Counted from the first letter of the stretch, positions 53,081-62,000 are shown. The stretch is DNA of 64,000 nucleotides from Candidatus Poribacteria bacterium (GCA_022824265.1 JAJEAG010000086.1:62001-126000); one strand, 5' to 3'. Translations and numbers: made by a program. Notes: generated by a model from the sequence alone, not told the origin.

Positions 53081-54028
53081 TTATATTTCTTCTTTACTAC
53101 GCGCGAGTGAATCGGTAAACCGATTTAGATCGTCGGAGAAACTCTGAAACAGTTTTTCAACGTTCTTTGCGTGTTCCACCGTAATTTCATATATTAGTTC
53201 AACTGCATAAATGTTGTCGACTTTATGACGATATTCTAAAAGTGCTTCTAATAATAGAAAAGTATCTTGTGAAATTACAGGTTGTCTTTCCGGACGTTGT
53301 CTTATCATCTGTTCAAGTAGGTTTTTATGCCATCTACTTCCACGCTGTAGGTGTCCGTCCACTTCGTTGGCAATACGCTCGAAAATCCGCTCAATGCCGC
53401 TGTAGACATCTGCAAGTCTATTAGCGATTGATTCTTCTATATATTCTCTTGCTGCATCTGGGAGTACTTCAATATCCTCCAGAGCTTTTTGTATACCTTG
53501 AACAGTAGATTCAATTTTTGTACATTCGTCATTTATTCGCTGTGTAAGTTTTTTTCTGTTCATTTCATATATTTCTTCTTCTACGATAGGTAATACTTGT
53601 CTGTTTAGATGTTTGTATTGTGATTTCCATACTGGGGTATATTCCCCTTTCTCTATTGGTATCGCATGCTGTTGTACTCTTTCCCGGAAAAATCCTTTCA
53701 TCATATCAAAATTAATCAGGTCTATTTTGAATCCTGTATTCATATCCATTACTTTGTCGTATGCCTTTGAATGGGTATCATCGGAGATGCCCCACACAGC
53801 AATATCGATATCCGATAATTTTGTGAAACCAATAGGTTCTGTAAGTGATCCGAATACAGCAACTTGTGTAGCACCGAATTCATTATATAGAAGTTCCGTT
53901 ATCTCGTATACTACCTGCCATGCACGTTCTAATAACGTTTCATCAACTTTCCTGCTTTTCCATCGGTTTTCCAGTCGCTTCCTACAAGATGCAAGTTCCT
54001 CTGGTGTAATTTGGTTTGATTTTGACAT
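53081..54028 (-). CDS. single-chain MNT nucleotidyltransferase-HEPN fusion
   Basis: This 315-residue protein starts MSKSNQITPEELASCRKRL; the ATG at 54028 has TGGAG six bases upstream. Residues 35-150 are a minimal nucleotidyltransferase domain with FGSLTEPIGFTKLSDIDIAVWG, a GS-x11-D-x-D version of the MntA signature, then a DLINFD Asp. Residues 165-315 are helical and end in a HEPN/HepT-like helix with YRHKVDNIYAVELIYE, the R-x4-H-x-Y motif of HepT RNases but with Asn instead of His and the Tyr retained. In MntA-HepT pairs the antitoxin polyadenylates that Tyr. Here both are on one chain. Its start is two bases after the Opp ATPase stop. Confidence 0.8.
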   Translation of the reverse strand: MSKSNQITPEELASCRKRLENRWKSRKVDETLLERAWQVVYEITELLYNEFGATQVAVFGSLTEPIGFTKLSDIDIAVWGISDDTHSKAYDKVMDMNTGFKIDLINFDMMKGFFRERVQQHAIPIEKGEYTPVWKSQYKHLNRQVLPIVEEEIYEMNRKKLTQRINDECTKIESTVQGIQKALEDIEVLPDAAREYIEESIANRLADVYSGIERIFERIANEVDGHLQRGSRWHKNLLEQMIRQRPERQPVISQDTFLLLEALLEYRHKVDNIYAVELIYEITVEHAKNVEKLFQSFSDDLNRFTDSLARSKEEI

Positions 54029-54030
54029 TG

Positions 54031-55029
54031 CTATACTCCATGTAACTCCAATGTTTCGCTCAAATGGCATGCGACTTTGCTACTGGGTGTAATTTCACGC
54101 AGTTCGGGTGACTCCTGTTTGCATACATCGGTTGCGTAACGACACCGTGGATGAAAATGGCAACCTGTTGGTGGTTGAGATGGATCGGGTACATCTCCCT
54201 CAAGATGAATCAGTTCACGTTTACGTTGCTCCTTCGGATCAGGCAATGGTACGGCAGATATTAATGCCTCTGTATACGGATGTTTTGGTGATTGATAGAG
54301 GGTTTCGGCATCGCTTATTTCCACAATCTTGCCGAGATACATCACTGCTACACGGTCGCTGATATGTCGGACAACACTCAAATCATGTGCGATAAAGATA
54401 TAAGAGAGTTGGAACTTTTCCCGCAACTCTGCAAGAAGGTTGAGTATTTGTGCTTGTACGGAAACATCAAGTGCTGACACAGGTTCATCTGCTACGATCA
54501 ATTCTGGATGCAGTGCTAATGCCCGCGCAATCCCGATTCGTTGTCGTTGTCCACCACTAAATGCATGCGGGTAACGTCGCATATCATGCGATTTTAAACC
54601 GACTGATTCCAACAATTCAACAATCCGATTTTGAAGTTTGTCTCTTTTTACGGTGCGATTAACGCGTAACGGTTCACCAACGATATCTGCTACTGTCATC
54701 CGTGGATTAAGCGAAGACTGCGGGTCTTGAAAAATCATCTGTATACGCCGACGAAACGGACGCATCTGTTTATTCGTCAATTTAGCTAAATTAATCTGTT
54801 CATCACCAAAAGTGAAATTACCACCTGTAGGAGTGATTAATCGGAGTAGACACCTGCTTGCAGTCGTTTTACCACATCCGCTTTCGCCAACTAATCCGAG
54901 GGTTTCACCACGTTCCACATCAAAACTTATTCCATCTACTGCTTTCACATGTCCAATAGTCCGTCTTAGTATACCTTTTCGTATCGGAAAATATTTACGT
55001 AAGCCTTTTACCTCAAGCAGTTTCGGCAT
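54031..55029 (-). CDS. peptide/dipeptide ABC transporter ATPase (OppF/DppF-like)
   Basis: This 332-residue ATPase starts [19 protein letters not shown]; the ATG at 55029 follows TGAGGA and matches the family start, overlapping the previous gene by 17 bases. Walker [10 protein letters not shown], signature [33 protein letters not shown]-loop [13 protein letters not shown] and a C-terminal oligopeptide-family Cys cluster ([17 protein letters not shown], a likely 4Fe-4S or Zn site) are visible. With OppD it powers uptake of peptides. No permease or binding protein is adjacent. The MNT-HEPN gene begins two bases after its stop. Confidence 0.92.
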   Translation of the reverse strand: MPKLLEVKGLRKYFPIRKGILRRTIGHVKAVDGISFDVERGETLGLVGESGCGKTTASRCLLRLITPTGGNFTFGDEQINLAKLTNKQMRPFRRRIQMIFQDPQSSLNPRMTVADIVGEPLRVNRTVKRDKLQNRIVELLESVGLKSHDMRRYPHAFSGGQRQRIGIARALALHPELIVADEPVSALDVSVQAQILNLLAELREKFQLSYIFIAHDLSVVRHISDRVAVMYLGKIVEISDAETLYQSPKHPYTEALISAVPLPDPKEQRKRELIHLEGDVPDPSQPPTGCHFHPRCRYATDVCKQESPELREITPSSKVACHLSETLELHGV

Positions 55030-56086
55030 CGCTATATTCCTCATAAAGCCAGCATCTAACTGCATGACACGCGTTCTCTGTTTGCATATTCTGAGGGTGA
55101 TCAATACTATTGAGTTCAGGCATCTGTTCGCAAACAGGTATCTGTTCGGTACATCTCGGTTGAAAAGAGCACCCATTAGGAAGTGCTAACGGATGAGGTA
55201 CCGTACCGGGAATAGATGTCAACGTTTTATCCTGATTCCCTTTCAAATTCGGAATAGAGTTGAGTAATCCACGTGTGTAAGGGTGTAAAGGATTATAGAA
55301 GATATCATCAACGGTTCCCGTTTCAACAACACGTCCTGCATACATAACAACTACCTCGTCTGCCATGTCAGCGATGATTCCTAAATCGTGTGTAATAAGC
55401 ATAATTGCCATACCAAATTCTACTTGTAGCTCTTGCATTAGCGTGAGTACTTGTGCTTGAATTGTGACATCCAGTGCAGTGGTTGGTTCATCTGCGATAA
55501 GGAGCGTGGGAGCACAACATAGTGCCATGGCAATCATCACCCGTTGTCGCATCCCGCCGGACAGTTGATGTGGATATTCGTCAACACGCTGTTCAGGTGC
55601 GGGGATACCAACGCGTGCCAACATCTCAATAGCGCGTTCACGTGCCCATTTTGGTGTCTTTTGTAACCCGATACGTTCTAAAGGTGTACGTTTATGTTCA
55701 TGGTGTAACACTATGGCTTCAGCGATCTGGTCACCGACGGTATATACAGGGTTAAGTGATGTCATCGGTTCTTGGAAAATAATTGCTATTTCATTACCCC
55801 GTATTTTTCGCATTAACTCGCTACGTGGGGATACTTGCACTATATCTAATGGATCTTCTGTTTCATCACGGTAAAACAGAATCTCACCCATATCAATCCT
55901 GCCAGGATTCGGCACAAGTTGGAGAAGCGAAAGTCCGGTGATACTTTTCCCACAACCGCTTTCTCCTACAATGCCAACGGTTTTACCACGATCTATGGAA
56001 AAACTAACATCGTTTACTGCGTGGACAAGTCCACTATCAGTAGGAAATACTGTCTTTAAATTGGAAACTTCAAGCAAAGGTTGCAT
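55013..56086 (-). CDS. peptide/dipeptide ABC transporter ATPase (OppD/DppD-like)
   Basis: This 357-residue ATPase starts [19 protein letters not shown]. Walker [11 protein letters not shown]-loop [18 protein letters not shown], signature [32 protein letters not shown] and [13 protein letters not shown] identify the OppD class. The C-terminus has [16 protein letters not shown] like its partner. It is the first gene of a three-gene operon with OppF and the MNT-HEPN fusion. The upstream region to 56900 is an insertion-element relic, which may have separated the operon from its permease and binding-protein genes. Confidence 0.92.
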   Translation of the reverse strand: MQPLLEVSNLKTVFPTDSGLVHAVNDVSFSIDRGKTVGIVGESGCGKSITGLSLLQLVPNPGRIDMGEILFYRDETEDPLDIVQVSPRSELMRKIRGNEIAIIFQEPMTSLNPVYTVGDQIAEAIVLHHEHKRTPLERIGLQKTPKWARERAIEMLARVGIPAPEQRVDEYPHQLSGGMRQRVMIAMALCCAPTLLIADEPTTALDVTIQAQVLTLMQELQVEFGMAIMLITHDLGIIADMADEVVVMYAGRVVETGTVDDIFYNPLHPYTRGLLNSIPNLKGNQDKTLTSIPGTVPHPLALPNGCSFQPRCTEQIPVCEQMPELNSIDHPQNMQTENACHAVRCWLYEEYSDAETA

Positions 56087-56169
56087 CAATTTCTTCTAAC
56101 CGATATCGTAGTCTAATCCTGTAAATATGTATATATTTTATCGTAAAATGGTTTACAAATCAACATAGT

Positions 56170-56650
56170 GATAGCACCCACTACCTGAAGGTAGGGGCTT
56201 CGGTTTCGTAGACAATAGCGTTTATCTCTGAGAGATAACCCGTCTTACATCGTCTCCACCAGTAGGCTATTTTCCTAAACCCTAATATGTTGAAGTCAAA
56301 TATGCTTCAACGGTGAGAAAAGGGGGTATCGTGCGAAAATCTTTCACGGCTATCCCAGCCTACAAAATAAGTTTGAGGTGGCGATACAAGACGATGGGTT
56401 ATTACTCCGCTTTCGTTTTACATGGATGCCACCAATAATGATGTTTTACAAGGTCTCACTTGCAACTTGCCAAAAACCGTTCCAAAGGTTAGGATAGGAC
56501 ACTGCCAAGTGGCAGCGTTGGAACTCCTATCCAGCAAGTTACAAATAGTATACCACATTTCTTGAACAAAATCAAAGTTGTTTTTCAACAACGAGTTTAG
56601 CCGTCTACATCCCACAAGCTAAAGCATGGGGATTTGACGGGGAGTGTTAA
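56170..56650 (-). mobile_element. IS200/IS605-type relic without tnpA/tnpB
   Basis: On the minus strand the left end has CCCATGCTTTAGCTTGTGGG (56630-56611), the subterminal hairpin common in this group, and the right end has GAAGCCCC followed by CTACCTTCAGGTAGTGGG (near 56200-56177), also typical. Between them no transposase or TnpB frame remains. The interior folds well: a multi-part palindrome near 56460-56550 with AACTTGC/GCAAGTT outside and GGATAGGA/TCCTATCC inside, and a hairpin TTATCTC/GAGATAA near 56232-56248 just before the right end. The last 200 bases could be the remains of an omega-RNA region, which lies at the right end of TnpB elements. Confidence 0.5.
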
Positions 56651-56839
56651 GGTTGTATGCATAGAACGGCTTAATTCTTCTATGTGCTTTCTTCTGATCA
56701 CAATTTTCCTTTGTCGGAGTGAACTCCGAATCGCTACCTAACCAGTAAATCGTGTAAATGCTCAATAATTGAATTACTCTGATTGTTTCATTTACATCAC
56801 TACTGTGAATGTATGTCCAAGGTCCCTCTATAAAAAGAA

Positions 56840-56864
56840 AAGAGACACAACAATTGTGTCTCTT
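56840..56864 (-). terminator. rho-independent terminator after the anti-sigma gene
   Basis: AAGAGACACAA (56840-56850) and TTGTGTCTCTT (56854-56864) form a perfect 11-bp stem with a three-base loop. On the minus strand it is followed by TTCTTTTT, just after the stop of the gene that ends at 56913. Confidence 0.85.
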
Positions 56865-56912
56865 ACTTATCAACTACTCTAAATATAAACTTTCTTATAG
56901 GTGCACGCCTCC

Positions 56913-57593
56913 TTACAGATTTGTTTTGATGTCACTCCAAAATAACGTAAGTTTTTTGTCTGTTGTGTTTGAAAGATGCACATCAATAGTTTCTGCTCCG
57001 CGATTAATTGGAAGTGAATTCCACATCTCTGATGTCTGAATACCAACGAATTGGTTTTCATGACTTACAAGGTCGTTGCTTAGAACTTGTGCGGTCTGTT
57101 TTTCATCAGTTTTTGCGGTTCCGTCCTTCACGGATGCCAATTGTGATGGGGAAATACGTACATATTGGAGTCGTGTTTCTTCAAAGGCTGTAAAACCGAA
57201 ATCTTGTGGTTGTTCATCGGTAAAGAAAGCAAATTTGACTAAAAAAGCTGATACAGCTACATAGCAAAGCAATGCAACACAATTCACAAACTGTGGAGAA
57301 AGGTCTAATTTGAGTTTCCCGAACAACCATGAAATAGGATGTGCGAAAAATGCAGTTTGACTCTGTTTATGCACTTCTCGAATCTTATTCTGAATATTAC
57401 CAAGTAATTCAGAAGGAGGTTCCGGTGGTTCAAGATTACCCAACACTGTTGCAGTTTGCCATAATCCTTCATATTCGATTTGGCATTCATGACAACTACG
57501 TAAATGTTGTAAAAATTTCTGACGGTCTGCCCCTTTCAACATGGAGTCTTGACGATGTAAAACCAAGTTTTCACGAGTCTGTTCACAATTCAT
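56913..57593 (-). CDS. zinc-finger anti-sigma factor with one membrane helix
   Basis: This 226-residue protein begins MNCEQTRENLVLHRQDSML and has a zf-HC2 motif: a first Cys at residue 3 and HLRSCHECQIE (His-x3-Cys-x2-Cys) near residues 30-37, the zinc site of many ECF anti-sigmas. A membrane helix lies near residues 105-125 (FVNCVALLCYVAVSAFLVKF), leaving about 100 residues outside, with no recognised domain. It follows the ECF sigma gene by 54 bases in the same operon and probably holds that sigma at the membrane. Its terminator is at 56840-56864. Confidence 0.88.
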   Translation of the reverse strand: MNCEQTRENLVLHRQDSMLKGADRQKFLQHLRSCHECQIEYEGLWQTATVLGNLEPPEPPSELLGNIQNKIREVHKQSQTAFFAHPISWLFGKLKLDLSPQFVNCVALLCYVAVSAFLVKFAFFTDEQPQDFGFTAFEETRLQYVRISPSQLASVKDGTAKTDEKQTAQVLSNDLVSHENQFVGIQTSEMWNSLPINRGAETIDVHLSNTTDKKLTLFWSDIKTNL

Positions 57594-57647
57594 ATAACAA
57601 TCCTCGCTTTCTATAAAAAGAAATTGTTAACGTATAACTGTAATTGC

Positions 57648-58205
57648 TCAAAGGTAGTATTTTTCCAACTTCACTTTAAGATTTTGCGTTGCCTTATTTA
57701 ACCTTGAGGCAACTGTTCCGAGAGAGCAGTTAAGGATTTCAGCAATTTCCTTATATTTGAGATGCTGCATATAATACAACGTGATAACCTCACGTTGCTT
57801 TGGAGGCAGACGGTCAATAGCAGCTTGAACTACTTGACTCTGTTCGGTCTTAATTGCCAACCGTTCAGGAACTTCGCGTTCTTCAGTCATACCTCTTGCG
57901 GAAGTGTTATCGGTGTAAGCATCCAGCATTCTGTTACGAGATTTGGCTTTTCGGATATACTGATTGCAAGTATTGAGACCGACTTTATACAACCATGTTC
58001 CAAATTGTGATTGGAAACGAAACGTTTTAATTGACTTATATGCTTCTAAGAACGTTTCTTGGGTTGCATCTTCAGCATCTTCAGCATTGCCAAGCATACG
58101 GTAGGCAAGTCCATATATTTTTGTATGGTGACGATTGACCAATTCGTTGAATGCCTCAACATCACCCTCTACTGTTTTGTGTACATAAACATCATCTGGA
58201 ATCAT
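57648..58205 (-). CDS. ECF RNA polymerase sigma factor
   Basis: This 185-residue RpoE-like sigma has region 2 (FNELVNRHHTKIYGLAYRMLGNAEDAEDATQETFLEAYKSI, GTWLYKVGLNTCNQYIRK) and region 4 (LPPKQREVITLYYMQHLKYKEIAEILNCSLGTVASRLNKATQNL). It starts MIPDDVYVHKTVEGDVEAF after AAGGTGA. It is followed by its likely anti-sigma. Upstream, a palindrome ACTAC/GTAGT at 58230-58246 may be an operator or part of the autoregulated promoter. Unlike the sigma at 22152 it has no extra domain. Confidence 0.92.
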   Translation of the reverse strand: MIPDDVYVHKTVEGDVEAFNELVNRHHTKIYGLAYRMLGNAEDAEDATQETFLEAYKSIKTFRFQSQFGTWLYKVGLNTCNQYIRKAKSRNRMLDAYTDNTSARGMTEEREVPERLAIKTEQSQVVQAAIDRLPPKQREVITLYYMQHLKYKEIAEILNCSLGTVASRLNKATQNLKVKLEKYYL

Positions 58206-58229
58206 ATAGGTTCACCTTGCGCAGATGTT

Positions 58230-58246
58230 ACTACATATTTTGTAGT
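58230..58246. promoter_or_regulatory. inverted repeat upstream of the ECF sigma gene
   Basis: ACTACATATTTTGTAGT has a five-base stem arm on each side and lies 25 bases before the sigma start. Possible regulator site; not confirmed by a second copy. Confidence 0.35.
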
Positions 58247-58298
58247 ATTAGATATAATATTTCTTCAAATTTTTTACGAATTATTTATAATTTAGGAT

Positions 58299-58844
58299 TT
58301 AAACAGGTTCACATGTCTCACAGACCAAGGCAAAACGTTTCATTCCATCAGTATCAAACTCAGTTTCATAATCATAACTGACTGGAACATTTGATGTCCC
58401 GCACCAATCGCATCGTCCGGAGAAAGTATGTGTTTTCTTGGATAGGAGTTCTTGTTTCTCATCCTCTATCTTCTGGGTTATCTTGATAAGATCAAGTGCG
58501 CGTTGTCGTAATGTTGGATCTGTTTCTATTTTAACAATCTTCTGGAGTAGCGGTTGAAGTCTTGGGTCATTCGGATTTCCACCGTCGTCAAGTGTATGCC
58601 ATGCAGCACGTCTGACACGTAGGTCGGGATCAATCATGCCTTTGTATAATGCAACCCAAACAGCATCAATTCGTTTCCGTACGTGACAGGGACAAAGGTT
58701 TTCCATTGCCAGCGATCTGTCATCAGGGTTATCGGAGTAAGCGAGAGAAAGATAGTATTCTATGCCATCACCGCGCAATCTGTCTTCGCGTCGTCGGTGT
58801 GCTTTCCTTTGGTATTTGTTCATTCCGGTTGATTTCTTTGGCAT
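58299..58844 (-). CDS. HEAT-like repeat protein with C-terminal zinc ribbon
   Basis: This 181-residue protein starts MPKKSTGMNKYQRKAHRRRED with a very basic N-terminus. Residues 30-115 look like short HEAT/PBS-lyase repeats (NPDDRSLAMENLCPCHVRKRIDAVWVALYKG, DPDLRVRRAAWHTLDDGGNPNDPRLQPLLQ). A pair of Cys-x2-Cys knuckles (CDWC and CETC), about 38 residues apart, forms a probable zinc ribbon at the end. The basic start and ribbon suggest nucleic-acid or ribosome contact, which is inference. No named family can be assigned. Confidence 0.7.
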   Translation of the reverse strand: MPKKSTGMNKYQRKAHRRREDRLRGDGIEYYLSLAYSDNPDDRSLAMENLCPCHVRKRIDAVWVALYKGMIDPDLRVRRAAWHTLDDGGNPNDPRLQPLLQKIVKIETDPTLRQRALDLIKITQKIEDEKQELLSKKTHTFSGRCDWCGTSNVPVSYDYETEFDTDGMKRFALVCETCEPV

Positions 58845-58971
58845 ATATCTTTTTCGTTAACAGAATTATAATTTGTTTTTTGCGGTTTTTCAAACTTTAA
58901 ATGGTGATGGTACCTTTCTTTATTCCTAATTTTACTCCAATTTCTTCAAGTAAGAATTACATGTAGCGAAA

Positions 58972-59016
58972 TCATGCTTCAAAGATTTCTTTCACATAGA
59001 GGCGCAGATCTCTCAT
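58972..59016 (-). pseudogene. truncated HepT-like toxin stub
   Basis: An ATGA overlap with the MNT gene starts a frame reading MRDLRLYVKEIFEA and then TGA. This is the usual beginning of HepT/DUF86 toxins, which start right after or overlapping their MNT antitoxin gene. The rest of the toxin (about 100 residues) is not found in any frame downstream. The toxin is lost by truncation or early stop. Confidence 0.6.
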
Positions 59017-59300
59017 AGACTTATCATCTCGTTTAAGACTGTTGACCGTATTTCTTCACGGAGGGCACGTTTTGATACCACATCAACCTTACAACCAAGT
59101 CTATCCTCTAAAAATTGCTGAAGCCCCACAAGATCAAACAGATCTGCGCCATGTTCCAGATCTACCAATAGATCAAGGTCACTGTCAGCGTTGTTATCGC
59201 CTCGCGCATACGAACCGAAAATGGCTTTGATTTCAGCTTTAAACTGCTTTCGGATTTCGTCCTTATCTTCTGCGACTATTTTTCTTATTTCTTCTATCAT
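59013..59300 (-). CDS. MNT nucleotidyltransferase-domain antitoxin (MntA-like)
   Basis: This 95-residue protein has FGSYARGDNNADSDLDLLVDL, the GS-x10-D-x-D signature of minimal nucleotidyltransferases, followed by LQQFLEDRLGCKVDVVS with the third Asp. In MntA-HepT systems it inactivates the HEPN RNase by adding AMP units. Length is normal for the family. Its partner is reduced to a 14-codon stub overlapping the stop codon, so the antitoxin is an orphan. It lies 31 bases after the aminopeptidase stop. Confidence 0.85.
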   Translation of the reverse strand: MIEEIRKIVAEDKDEIRKQFKAEIKAIFGSYARGDNNADSDLDLLVDLEHGADLFDLVGLQQFLEDRLGCKVDVVSKRALREEIRSTVLNEMISL

Positions 59301-59331
59301 GATTAATACTCTATGAAGTGTCCAATAGTAT

Positions 59332-60633
59332 CTAACCTTGATTCATTAGTTCTTCAATGGCATCAATTTCCTTCGGAACGGAATCAGTGAGTACTTCGGG
59401 ACCGGATTCCGTGATAAGAATATCATCTTCAATACGGATACCGATACCGTGGTATTCAGGTGGGACCTTTTTCGTGCCTTCTGCGATATATAGACCTGGT
59501 TCAATTGTCATCACCATACCCGGTTCAAACGTTTTGTATTCACCTTCTGCGTCGCGAACACAATTGACATCGTGCACATCTAACCCGAGCATGTGACCGA
59601 TACGATACATATAAAACTGCTTATATTTTTCCTTCTTGATTAATTTCTTCGTTTTACCCTTTAATAGACCGAGACTGAGCATCCCTTCTGTCAACAATTC
59701 AATGGACTTTTGATGCGGTTCGTCAATAGAGACCCCCGGACGAAGAGTGTCTATAATGGCATAATGTGCGTCAAGAACAAGTTGATATACTTTTCTTTGT
59801 GTCTCTGTAAAAGTGCCGTTAATAGGAAAGGTGCGGGTTACATCTCCACAATAACGTTGATAATCTGCCCCAGCATCAATAAGTACGAGGGTATTATCTT
59901 CAATCTTGCAGTTGTTAGTTGTATAATGGAGTGTTGTGGCGTTCCCTCCACTTGCGACAATAGTTGGAAAAGCCGTGCCGTTAGCACCGTTACTGCGGAA
60001 GGTTGCATCTACAATTCCCTCCAATTCGTACTCGTACATACCTGGTTGCGCTGCTACCATAGCTGCGATGTGTCCATCAACAGTAATATTTGCTGCTTGC
60101 TTTATTCGGTCCAATTCTATCTCATTCTTGATTAACCGCATTTCACTGAGAATTGGACTGGGATCAACGAGTGTATTAATTCCCTTACCAGAACGAATAC
60201 GTGATCGGACACCTTGTTTAAAACGTGATAGTATTTCATTATCAATATGGGAATTGGATCCTAATGTGTAATATAAGCGGTCAGCATCTTTTAAATATTT
60301 TCCTATTTTTTCCTCGAACTTGTTTATAGGATATGCCTTATCTGCGCTGTATTCTTTACAAGCAGCTTTAACACCGACCCGTTTTCCGTTCCAGATTTCA
60401 GCTTGTTTATCTTTTGGAAGGACAAATAGAATATATTGATATTTCGGATGGTCAGGTGCGATAACACAAATTGATTCCGGTTCTTCAAATCCTGTAAGGT
60501 AGTAAAAATTCGGGTCGGGATTGTATATATGTTCTGTGTCGTGGTTTCGCATCGCAGCGGGTGCATTTGCCAAAATTGCAACATCACCAGAATCCATCTG
60601 TTCAATAAATTTTTTTCGATTTTCTTTATGCAT
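59332..60633 (-). CDS. pepP: Xaa-Pro aminopeptidase (M24B)
   Basis: This 433-residue enzyme starts MHKENRKKFIEQMDSGDVA; the ATG at 60633 has AGGAAA upstream, better than the ATG nine codons earlier. An N-terminal creatinase-like domain (DPNFYYLTGFEEPESICV) precedes the pita-bread domain with metal ligands Asp and Asp in LIDAGADYQRYCGDVTRTF, His in MYRIGHMLGLDVHD, Glu in MTIEPGLY and Glu in GIRIEDDILI. It removes N-terminal residues next to proline with Mn in the cytoplasm. Confidence 0.93.
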   Translation of the reverse strand: MHKENRKKFIEQMDSGDVAILANAPAAMRNHDTEHIYNPDPNFYYLTGFEEPESICVIAPDHPKYQYILFVLPKDKQAEIWNGKRVGVKAACKEYSADKAYPINKFEEKIGKYLKDADRLYYTLGSNSHIDNEILSRFKQGVRSRIRSGKGINTLVDPSPILSEMRLIKNEIELDRIKQAANITVDGHIAAMVAAQPGMYEYELEGIVDATFRSNGANGTAFPTIVASGGNATTLHYTTNNCKIEDNTLVLIDAGADYQRYCGDVTRTFPINGTFTETQRKVYQLVLDAHYAIIDTLRPGVSIDEPHQKSIELLTEGMLSLGLLKGKTKKLIKKEKYKQFYMYRIGHMLGLDVHDVNCVRDAEGEYKTFEPGMVMTIEPGLYIAEGTKKVPPEYHGIGIRIEDDILITESGPEVLTDSVPKEIDAIEELMNQG

Positions 60634-60750
60634 ACTGTTTCCTAATTGTGTTTCTGACACTTGTCATGGAGTATTGTAAACCCAATGCAAATCAACTTTC
60701 TAAAGGAAATTCTATCATTGATTGCAAAAAACGAATTACTAAAGACTGCT

Positions 60751-61734
60751 TCATAGATAACTAACAGGTGTTCCGATTTTTCCAATGACACCCCCACTTG
60801 CTACCATTGGATAGATTGGATGGGACCAAAATATACCTTCTTCAGGTGAACGAACAACTTCAGTCACATGTCCAAAAACATCACGGATTTCTGCTATTGG
60901 CTGACGCGTCTCAAGTTTTTCGGACAAATTCGCTTTATAGTAAATAAATCCACCTTTGTTGCTAATAATTGGGATAAACTTGTTTACGACGGTCTGTTGG
61001 TCAGGAATATCAGGAACACCCTCAATAAATTGATACTGTTTAAGGACGTTTAGTACACCTCGTACACCCTTTTTTATGCTGTTAACGTCCCACCCGTGCG
61101 TTCCTCCAAGTTCTGGGTCAATTGTCGGTATTCCAATATCTGGAGCAGCTTGGGCGAGTTGCCCTTTTGGTCCCTTTTGATCAAGGATATAACCTATACC
61201 AAATATTTGTGCCAAAGCAAGACAAGCACTGTGGCATTTGTGTTTCGTCCCAACACGAACCCGTACTTCATCAATCATTGGTTGAACACCACCCTGATGC
61301 AGATCTATGCAATAATCTGCATTACGGATAGCTTTCTCAAACAACTGATATGCAATACGTTCACTTGATGTGCCATCGGAACGTCCTGGGAAGCAGCGAT
61401 TCATCTTGACGTTGTCAACCGGGCTATATGCTTGTTTCGCATGGAATGCATGGACGTTTACAATTGGTACGGCAATAAGTCTGCCATTCAACTTTTCTGG
61501 TACAATCTTACTTAAGATTTCATGAATAACTGCAATACCGTTTAGTTCATTTCCATCGCTAATTGCTTGAATGTATAGGGTTTTTCCCGGTTGTTTTCCA
61601 TTGATAAGGACAATAGGCACACGAATCTGAGTGCCATCAGGCAATATTCCAACAGATAAATGTCCTTCAATTTGTGTCCCGGGTTCTGCAACCACAGAAC
61701 CGACGACTAACTTGTGAGAGTTCGTATTTTGCAT
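60751..61734 (-). CDS. succinylglutamate desuccinylase/aspartoacylase family protein
   Basis: This 327-residue zinc hydrolase-like protein has the family order LYIQAISDGNELNG, RLIAVPIVNVHAF, MNRCFPG, ADYCIDLHQGG and a C-terminal beta domain with biotinyl-like turns (GGFIYYKANLSEKLETRQPIAEIRD). The first zinc motif is DGNE instead of HGxE: a His-to-Asp change, while the Glu and the later His in DLHQGG are kept. It may still bind metal through Asp or have a different substrate. Related proteins deacylate N-acyl amino acids or ectoine precursors. It is upstream of pepP by about 117 bases; both may handle amino-acid derivatives. Confidence 0.85.
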   Translation of the reverse strand: MQNTNSHKLVVGSVVAEPGTQIEGHLSVGILPDGTQIRVPIVLINGKQPGKTLYIQAISDGNELNGIAVIHEILSKIVPEKLNGRLIAVPIVNVHAFHAKQAYSPVDNVKMNRCFPGRSDGTSSERIAYQLFEKAIRNADYCIDLHQGGVQPMIDEVRVRVGTKHKCHSACLALAQIFGIGYILDQKGPKGQLAQAAPDIGIPTIDPELGGTHGWDVNSIKKGVRGVLNVLKQYQFIEGVPDIPDQQTVVNKFIPIISNKGGFIYYKANLSEKLETRQPIAEIRDVFGHVTEVVRSPEEGIFWSHPIYPMVASGGVIGKIGTPVSYL

Positions 61735-61889
61735 TGGGTAAAGTGTAGTTATCCCTTTGTTTCGACAGATTTTGTTCCTCTTAATATAGCAGAAAGAGTG
61801 TGTAACGTCAACCTGAAAATCGGGTTTGTTTAATGCATTTCAGGATTATTTATAGTGGATTTTTGAATTACTTTGTCCACTGTTAACAA

Positions 61890-62000
61890 GCAAGGTTAGG
61901 AAACCTCCAAATCAACGGTATGAATGCCTATTGGCATTCCTCGCCTAACGGTGAATGTAAGTGGTGACAAATGCCATAAGTGCATTTGACGTTGATTTTG
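61890..62000. repeat. compound palindromic repeat, copy 2 of the AAATCAACG unit
   Basis: CAAATCAACG (61908-61917) pairs with CGTTGATTTTG (61990-62000) around two inner hairpins, GAATGCC/GGCATTC (61922-61939) and CAAATGC/GCATTTG. AGGTT/AACCT stands before it. The CCAAATCAACGGTATGAAT unit is shared with 49953-49971. The arrangement looks like a three- or four-arm RNA or DNA structure. Confidence 0.6.

Larger units (their letters stand above)
56087..56912. other. intergenic region holding an IS-derived relic and a terminator
   Basis: About 825 bases. The middle (about 56170-56650) is an IS200/IS605-like relic without a transposase frame, and 56840-56864 is the terminator of the anti-sigma gene. 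Short open frames here have low-quality composition and no ribosome sites. Confidence 0.6.

Noticed and set aside
56619-56873. 84-codon minus-strand frame
   Set aside because: Crosses the IS-relic end and the anti-sigma terminator; no family resemblance.
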